Shown one piece after another: positions 58,166 to 64,000 of a stretch of 64,000 nt of DNA. Source of the DNA: Tetrapyrgos nigripes (Eukaryota; Basidiomycota; Agaricomycetes; Agaricales; Campanellaceae). The stretch covers positions 310,001-374,000 of the forward strand of contig JAACJM010000059.1 of the NCBI GenBank assembly GCA_013368315.1, given 5' to 3'. A model generated the notes under the pieces. That model was given only the letters and a program-made list of their open reading frames with translations, had not been told where the DNA came from and did not search any database. Numbering within the stretch: the first letter of the stretch is position 1; every line of letters begins with the position of its first letter. Position numbers and translations under genes: made by a program.

Positions 58166-58818
58166 CACACCGAAAAGGGACAAATTTCTGCTCGACGGAT
58201 ACATGACCGGATATGTGTATGAAAACGAGATATATTTGGAATCTAGATATAAGTACAAAAAGATGATGTATCTGTAAGCTAGATATTTGATCAGAAATTT
58301 GCTATATAAGGATGAATTTTTAGTATATTTGATTGGTGTGCGGACATATTCTGTATCAAAGCTATTGAAAGAACTACAAAAAGACCTCAAATTAGGATTC
58401 CAGACATGATTACAGATATGTGTCCGAAAAGACAATAAGTCCGGATTCCGGACAAGGCAGATGAACTGATAGATCAGAATGAATGCTATAAAAATATCAG
58501 TATTACGGACATATAAACTATACGCACCCATATCTGGAAGCCGGATGGATTGTCTTTTCGGACGCATATCTGTAACTATATCCGGATTCTCGATTCTCGG
58601 TCTTTTTGTACTTCTTTTAATAGCTTTGATACATAATATGTCTATACACCAATCAAATATACTAAAAGGCATACCTATATAGCAACTTTCTGTTCAAATA
58701 TCTAGCTTACTGATACATCATCTTTTTGTACTTATATCTAGTTTCCAGACATATCTCATTCTCGTACATATATCCGGTCACAGATCCGTCGAGCGGAAAT
58801 TTGTCCCTTTTCGGTGTG
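58166..58818. mobile_element. 653-bp hairpin element nested in a GAGGCC-family repeat
   Basis: Ends CACACCGAAAAGGGACAAAT and its inverse. Almost the whole element is two arms of roughly 290 bp at about 85-90% identity. Flanked by AAG on both sides (58163-58165 and 58819-58821); other copies of the host repeat have a single AAG there (GGGGAAAGGTGCC). The CAC... ends and 3-bp duplication fit a CACTA-like non-autonomous element (inference). A 173-codon minus frame inside is a by-product. Confidence 0.85.
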
Positions 58819-59184
58819 AAGGTGCCACTGCTTCGCATGGCAAATTACGAGGCCCATTGTATAAGTAAGTAATACTGTAAAATTGACTAAAAAATTAGAT
58901 AGAGCTTAATATCTTCTGTAATGACACCTTGAACGTTGGGTGGAGGAGCCCATAGTGGTTCAGAGAGCGGCAGTTGGACTTGCGACGGCTGCTGAGAGAA
59001 GGTAAATACGCCTGAAGCTCGTCGTGGTTGGTGGGCGGCAAGGCAGAAATGAGCTATGACGTATTGAGCGTCAGTTCGGGTACTTCGGAGCGCTGTGGTG
59101 GCGTGTAAAAGTTAGAACCCGTGAGAACCTTTGCTACTCAATTGAGGGGTCGACATAAGTTAACTCGGCCTAAAGGGCCTCGTC
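58819..59184 (+). repeat. GAGGCC-ended dispersed repeat (long-lived copy 2)
   Basis: Nearly identical to 20556-20927 over about 370 bp, including CCTTGAACGTTGGGTGGAGG. Its 5' edge is split by the hairpin element. Confidence 0.65.
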
Positions 59185-59697
59185 ATATTCTCCAAAACCT
59201 TCTTCGTCGCTCCGTTACGAAGGGCTTGGGGGATATTTGATCTGACCTGGGATTTGATGGGCTTGAGATGTTACGAGAGACACTTTGGGATTTGGTGGGT
59301 ATTGTTGGGATTTAGTGCATTTCTCCGTTTGGACTCTTATGGATAAATATGAACACTTGATACTGGTTATAGTTGGCTAATACACGATGTAAGAAATACT
59401 GAACATAGTACTAGTAGTAGTAGCAGTTGTGTTAGTGGGGTTTAGTGGGACTAGCCCGGGAGTGGGAATTAAAAACACCCAGCATTGCTAAGTTCACCCA
59501 TGGATTTTTATATGAGCCTATCTACCATTCAACCAACGATTTTATTAGATCAGGAAGGAATGAATAGATCAGGGAAGGTACGAACGGTCAAAGCAAAGTC
59601 AAGAGACACTCAAGCATATGGATAATTCCCGTGTAATAGCAGAATCAGGTTGTCAGTTTTCACCTCAGACCACATGTTGTGGCTTGACATCGTAGTG
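59185..59697. other. Intergenic, 3' region of the DUF6533 gene
   Basis: No gene recognised. Confidence 0.45.
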
Positions 59698-60969
59698 TCA
59701 ATCCTTGTCCTCAGAAATGTGAAGGCTTGGAAGACTGGCACTTCCATGCAAGGCGACCGATGGACCACTTCCAGCAAAGCCTCCGTTGCGGCGGATGTGG
59801 ATTGGAAGCGAGCTGTTAGTTGCACCCTGTCGGCCAGAAGCAGTCTGGAACGAGCTAATGTGGAAGGACTGATAGTTGGAAGTTCCATCTGGCGAAATGA
59901 GACCGAACTTGACCTTCCGGTACACTGTGCATGCCATGGAGTTGACGACTGCCGACAACGGGAGGATGCCTATGGCGTGATCGGAGACTGGGAGATTGGA
60001 GAGTTTGAAGAGGATAAGGAAGACAATGTTTCCGCTAAGTGCGACCCTGGAAAATTTGGTCATTTATTTAGCCTTGAGTCACAAAATGGAACAGAACAGA
60101 CGTACAGATAGTACTGCTGGCCACCTTGAAGAAGATTCCTCGATAGCTTTGGCAAAAATCTTCGCCCAAAGAATGTCTTCAGCTGTGCAGAGAAATTCTC
60201 TTCAATCAGAGAATTCACCAGGATTCGATAAGTGATTGCGAAAAATACGGCACTATCGTTGATCATCAATGTGGTTGCCATTGCTACGGTGTAATCTTCG
60301 ACTCCAAGGAGGATGCATGCGCGAGTAGTGCCAATATGAGCACTACTGGTTCCAAATGGGATTGTCAATACTCCTCCGACAGTACCCAGCCATAGCAGGG
60401 TAAACACAGCAATCACCAGCTTGTCTTTATTCCATACCGCAACGACACGGAGCAAGAAGAGCAGGGAAGTGAAAGAAGTTGACAGCACAACGAAGATACC
60501 GAACGCCACTTGAAGAGCCTGACAGTTGGGAACATCACCAACTATAATTTTTAAAATGAGATTTACTGGTGCTGAACAACATAATAACCTATGGGAAGCT
60601 TACCTGAGAAGATAAAGGTGATAAGGATAAATGCGAGAGTCGCGATCCTGCCGAAAATGATTATTGCCATGAACAAGGAATATTTCTCATGGTGGCATTG
60701 TACGCACCTCGACAAATAGTAGACTATAGTGGGTAATCGGATTCTGTGCTTGAAGAGCAACTGATAATCACTCCCGAGGTTAATCGCGCAGTCCCAGATG
60801 TAACCCTGAGCATTTTGTCAAACATTGACGAGCTTTGAACATGATTGTGACTTACACCAAGAGTGACAGCACAGAGGTACCTGGCTACCTCGAACTGATT
60901 GGCGATGTCCGGGGGCAGGAACGCAAGTGGCGTGAAAGGATTAGGGAGAGGAGTTGTCTCGTTTGACAT
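59698..60969 (-). CDS. DUF6533-type seven-helix membrane protein
   Basis: Five exons on the minus strand: 60969-60856, 60805-60708, 60647-60604, 60541-60106, 60046-59698; 346 residues, all joining in frame with GT-AG introns. The DUF6533 signature lies in exon 2 (WDCAINLGSDYQLLFKHR, then YYLSR). About seven hydrophobic helices follow, with a CQALQ start and RVVAVWNKDK after helix 3. The C-terminal 80 residues are polar and Ser-rich (cytoplasmic tail). Receptor-like, expanded in agaricomycetes, ligand unknown. No defects seen. Confidence 0.87.
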
Positions 60970-61913
60970 TGTGGGTTGCTGGGTTGACAAAGTGACAGCT
61001 ACGTCTTGTTGGAGTCCAAGCTTTAAGTTTACCAGGAAGCTTATACGATCTGGGACGGGTACTGATACGGCAATATTACGATTCAATACTGCATACGGGT
61101 CTTTTCACCGGGAGATGTCCAGGATTCTAAGTAAAAATGTCACTTTTTGCCAGGCTTTACAGAACTGTTATCTGATGCTTGTACACTCAAAGATTTGTCC
61201 AGTTCGTCTATGGTTGCTTGAAGCATTCTTATGTAATAACGCCGTGGCGACGCAAGCGGGGCGCGTTTACTCTCAGACTTAGAAGTCCAAGCTCTAAATT
61301 TACTAAGAATCTGCGAGCTCTTGATCCACTAGGTTTTACGGGTCCAGTACTAGTATAGTGTACCCGTCTTCGTACTTGTACGGGTCATCTGGAAGCTTGT
61401 ACAACACGGGACGGGTACTGAAGTAGTACTAATACGGCAGTATCATTACGGTTCAATACAGCATACGGATCTTTTTTACCGGGAGATGTCCAGGGTTCTA
61501 AGTAGAAATGGCTTCTTGAGACTCAACGACCACGACGACCACGACGATGACAGTGCCTGTGGTGGTGTCACTTCCGGTTCACTGCTCCCCAACTGCTCCC
61601 TCGTTTGAAATGATTTGCAATTCTATCCACAGGCTATGGAACTAGCATTCCCGAACGGGGACGACGTGTGTCTAGTAGACGTGTAGAGTTTTTGAAGATG
61701 GTTAGGTCACGTAGGAAAGGTGGTTACAGGTATTTATAGGACGACTCCTAGGTTTAGCTTACTTCGATATTTACTATCGAAGACAAAGATATATTTTTCT
61801 GACTCTATCTAGGTCTAAATCTTACAATAGCTACCTAAAGCTGAAGTGTACTCATTTCAGGAAACACGTAGAAACACGGCCACCACCCGCACCCGCACTT
61901 TTCTGGATCCCCG
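60970..61913. other. Upstream region of the DUF6533 gene with an internal duplication
   Basis: 61040-61140 and 61400-61505 are direct repeats (GGGACGGGTACTGA..., ending CCGGGAGATGTCCAGG and TTCTAAGTA). No gene otherwise. Confidence 0.6.
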
Positions 61914-62566
61914 GGCTTTTCGAAGAGGACCAAGAGCAGAATGCATTGAAATCATGTGCTTCGCGCCTTTTGAGACAATTCTGCGGTATTCTGGAGGAAG
62001 GAAGATCATCTTTTCTGAGTAGGTTTTCTAGGAAAGGTATCCTAAAATTTCAAGTTGACGCGTTTACGAATGGCACCTCGAAAGCCATGACTGAGGATCA
62101 TGACGTACGTATGCTTTAGTGGGATTATATTATATCAAATCATCCGGAAAAACCAGCGCAAAATGGCTGCAAGACTCAAGGAGTCGCCTGGGTCGAAACT
62201 GGGTCGAGGTAAGAGACAAGAGGTGAAGTATTTAGCCGAGCAGCCGGCGACGTGGCACTAGACCAATGTTCTCACCAGGTGGCGCAACTTGCCCTTACAG
62301 CCATGGCTACTTACGGCAGCCTTACTGCGTCTCAGTTGGTCTCAGAATTAAAGCTACAACATCCTCAGACTTTATACTCTAGTTCAGCTATCGTATGAGA
62401 GAATGAATATACTCATGTAAAGCTAAGGAAATCCTTCCGAGCAGCGCGAAAGAGGAATAAATGGCGCACAATACCATTACCCCGTGAAGTCTACACAATC
62501 ATAACGCTTAACATGGGGTCTCCGTCCGTACAGTCATCTAATGTCCCCTTCGGGGTGACATACGAA

Positions 62567-62597
<31 letters not shown>

Positions 62598-63089
62598 GGC
62601 CCCTGCACAAGGATGACACGCTTTCCCGGAGTGGTAGACCTACGGGTCTCAATATTTATTTTTGTTCATTCTAGCTACTACATAATAGTAATACTTGGGA
62701 GGGATTCATTCTGGTTTTGGACAAGAAATGTCCCCTTTTCCACTTGAGATCATTTATTTTACAAATACTGAGTACTTGAAAGTGCGTTGTCAGCCATTCC
62801 CATCGATATCCCGAAGGTCTCAACCTCAATTTCTTCATTCTCGTCACCTGCCTTTACTCATCGCCCGAATCCTCATCATTACAAGGTTATATTCTCTTAA
62901 GTACAACAGTGATCCATCGGCCGGTCCCAACTGGAATAACTCTGTGCATCATATCACAACTTCTTGATCACTGAGAAAATTTCCTTTTTATATCCTCCAT
63001 ATCATCTGTGTCAATCTCGGTTGGGAAAAAACAACGTTCATCACGTCAGGTACATGTATGCCAGTGCTGAGTCTTCTTGTTAAAGCGTA
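61914..63089 (+). repeat. Segmental duplication, copy 2 (carries U6)
   Basis: Same orientation as 18631-19753, with small indels such as AATGTTCTCACCAGG near 62266. The left edge follows GGATCCCC, and the match ends near AAAGCGTAC at 63089. Confidence 0.8.
62543..62663 (+). ncRNA. U6: U6 spliceosomal snRNA, copy 2
   Basis: RNA region identical by eye to copy 1 (GTCCCCTTCGGGG, ATTGGAACGATACAGAGAAG, ATTAGCATGGCCCC, GGATGACACGC). It ends in T5 (62659-62663) rather than T4. Confidence 0.9.
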
Positions 63090-63143
63090 CTAGTACCGAA
63101 TACACAATACACAAATGATGGGACCTGAGGATAAGACGGCCTA

Positions 63144-63899
63144 CTAGTACATGGGGAGACTTGAATCGCCAGTAGTAGCTCGTTTCTGGCATGTTTTCGT
63201 GTAATAAAAGACAGACAGAGCACATCGTTGTAGCAGAAACGACGCCGCACGTCTAAGCTCAATCTGAGCAAGAGGTTCTACCTTTGTGCTGATGCGTCCA
63301 CTCTTATATGCGTGTACGTCCACCGTGAGCATGTCAAAGTTTGAGACAAAGAGCCGAGGTGCATTGGATTTCTGAATCCGCATGCTGATGACCCCCAGTC
63401 CAGTCCTTTTTTGTGCGTCCACTGAAAATTTGAGAGTTACGCAGATAACGGGGGAGATTGATACGTCTTGCAAGTTTGTTAAACGTAAGAACCTCTTAAA
63501 CATACTTAGAGAGATTTGAGAGAGATATTGGAGCATCCTAGTACTTACGTGAAGGAGACGGCAGGGAGCGAGAAAAGGGTATATGCATGCAATCAGTCAG
63601 TCTATGGAGAGAGAAAGTGTGGTCATAAATCTTCACTTGTACCATCGAGCTGCCGTTAAGTTGACGCTTCAACTTCTCCTTAGCAGTCGTGCGCCCAAAT
63701 TACGTCCAAAGAAGATTGCTTTTGGGTTACTAGTAGTCTTCGTAGTGGTTGCAAGGAATTCCCAGTGACGCGCTTCCAAGTTCTCTACTATACCTAATTC
63801 ATCATTCGTTATCGTTGAGATAGATAGCATATCCAACGTACTAGTACACGGTATACGTCCGCGTACGAAAGGAAGTTTAGGAGAAGAAGGATGTGTCAC
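63144..63899 (-). CDS. Unrecognised gene or exon pair near the window edge
   Basis: A minus-strand frame at 63536-63144 (VICVTLKFSVDAQKR, NAPRLFVSNFDMLTVDVHAY) is coding-like, with 130 codons. Another frame at 63899-63669 could be an upstream exon, though no clean splice pair was confirmed. No family recognised. Confidence 0.3.
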
Positions 63900-64000
63900 C
63901 AGAAGACTCAGGAGACTTTTGAAACTGATAGCGGGAAGGCATTGCCAAATACGGGAATTGCGCAGTAGCGGATGAGGTCATCAGCAAGCTAGCGGATTCC

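Noticed and set aside
58151..58672. 173-codon minus-strand gene
   Set aside because: Lies entirely in one arm and centre of the hairpin element; the opposite arm shows the same text with stops.
61911..61922. GGATCCCCGGGC at the duplication edge as cloning-vector polylinker
   Set aside because: The BamHI/SmaI-like word is suggestive, but neighbouring polylinker sites are absent and flanks are ordinary genomic sequence.

Overview
The window comes from a filamentous basidiomycete, almost certainly an agaricomycete (mushroom-forming fungus). The evidence is short GT-AG introns of about 50-100 bp with CTRAY-like branch sites, intron-rich genes for DUF6533- and DUF6534-type membrane proteins, MYND-finger/helical-repeat proteins, a Plavaka-type transposase, a chromodomain Ty3/gypsy element and a Tc1/mariner element with DD34E spacing. 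No bacterial-type gene organisation is seen.

Layout. 1-3.9 kb: decayed transposon-associated genes (a ubiquitin-protease-like relic and a NACHT-ankyrin relic) ending in a repeat terminus. 5.5-8.5 kb: two paralogous six-cysteine secreted proteins. 8.8-10.9 kb: a MYND zinc-finger gene on the minus strand. 12.4-17.2 kb: a large nine-exon gene for a Tsl1/Tps3-like trehalose-phosphate synthase subunit. 17.5-18.7 kb: a decayed MYND-family paralogue. 18.6-19.75 kb: first copy of a segmental duplication carrying a U6 snRNA gene. 20-34 kb: a transposon and repeat block with dispersed GAGGCC-ended repeats, a palindromic 11-bp minisatellite, a Tc1 element, a truncated gypsy element and LTR-like repeats. 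34.4-40.8 kb: ordinary genes (alpha/beta hydrolase, broken GNAT, DUF6534 membrane protein). 41.6-49.3 kb: a LINE relic, a retrotransposon gag and a 3-kb minisatellite. 50-55.2 kb: a decayed Plavaka element. 57-59.2 kb: nested repeats with a 653-bp hairpin element. 59.7-61 kb: a DUF6533 membrane-protein gene. 61.9-63.1 kb: second copy of the U6 duplication.

Functionally this is a patchwork of host gene islands (secreted proteins, trehalose synthesis, membrane receptors, hydrolase, U6 RNA) and transposon nests. Many breaks are single-base changes, several in homopolymers (T7 near 494, T5C4 near 14938, G5 near 15512), so sequencing or assembly error must be separated from true decay before genes are called dead.

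The most unusual signal is a repeat family seen three times (ending at 3875, starting at 21969, ending at 49313). It has a shared CACTG-type terminus and a TAATACAG-rich subterminal zone. Behind it lies unrelated cargo: an immune-receptor-like gene relic, an inverted 11-bp minisatellite, or a 22/26-bp minisatellite that is stop-free over most of its length in several frames. All structures here were read by eye; no database search was run.
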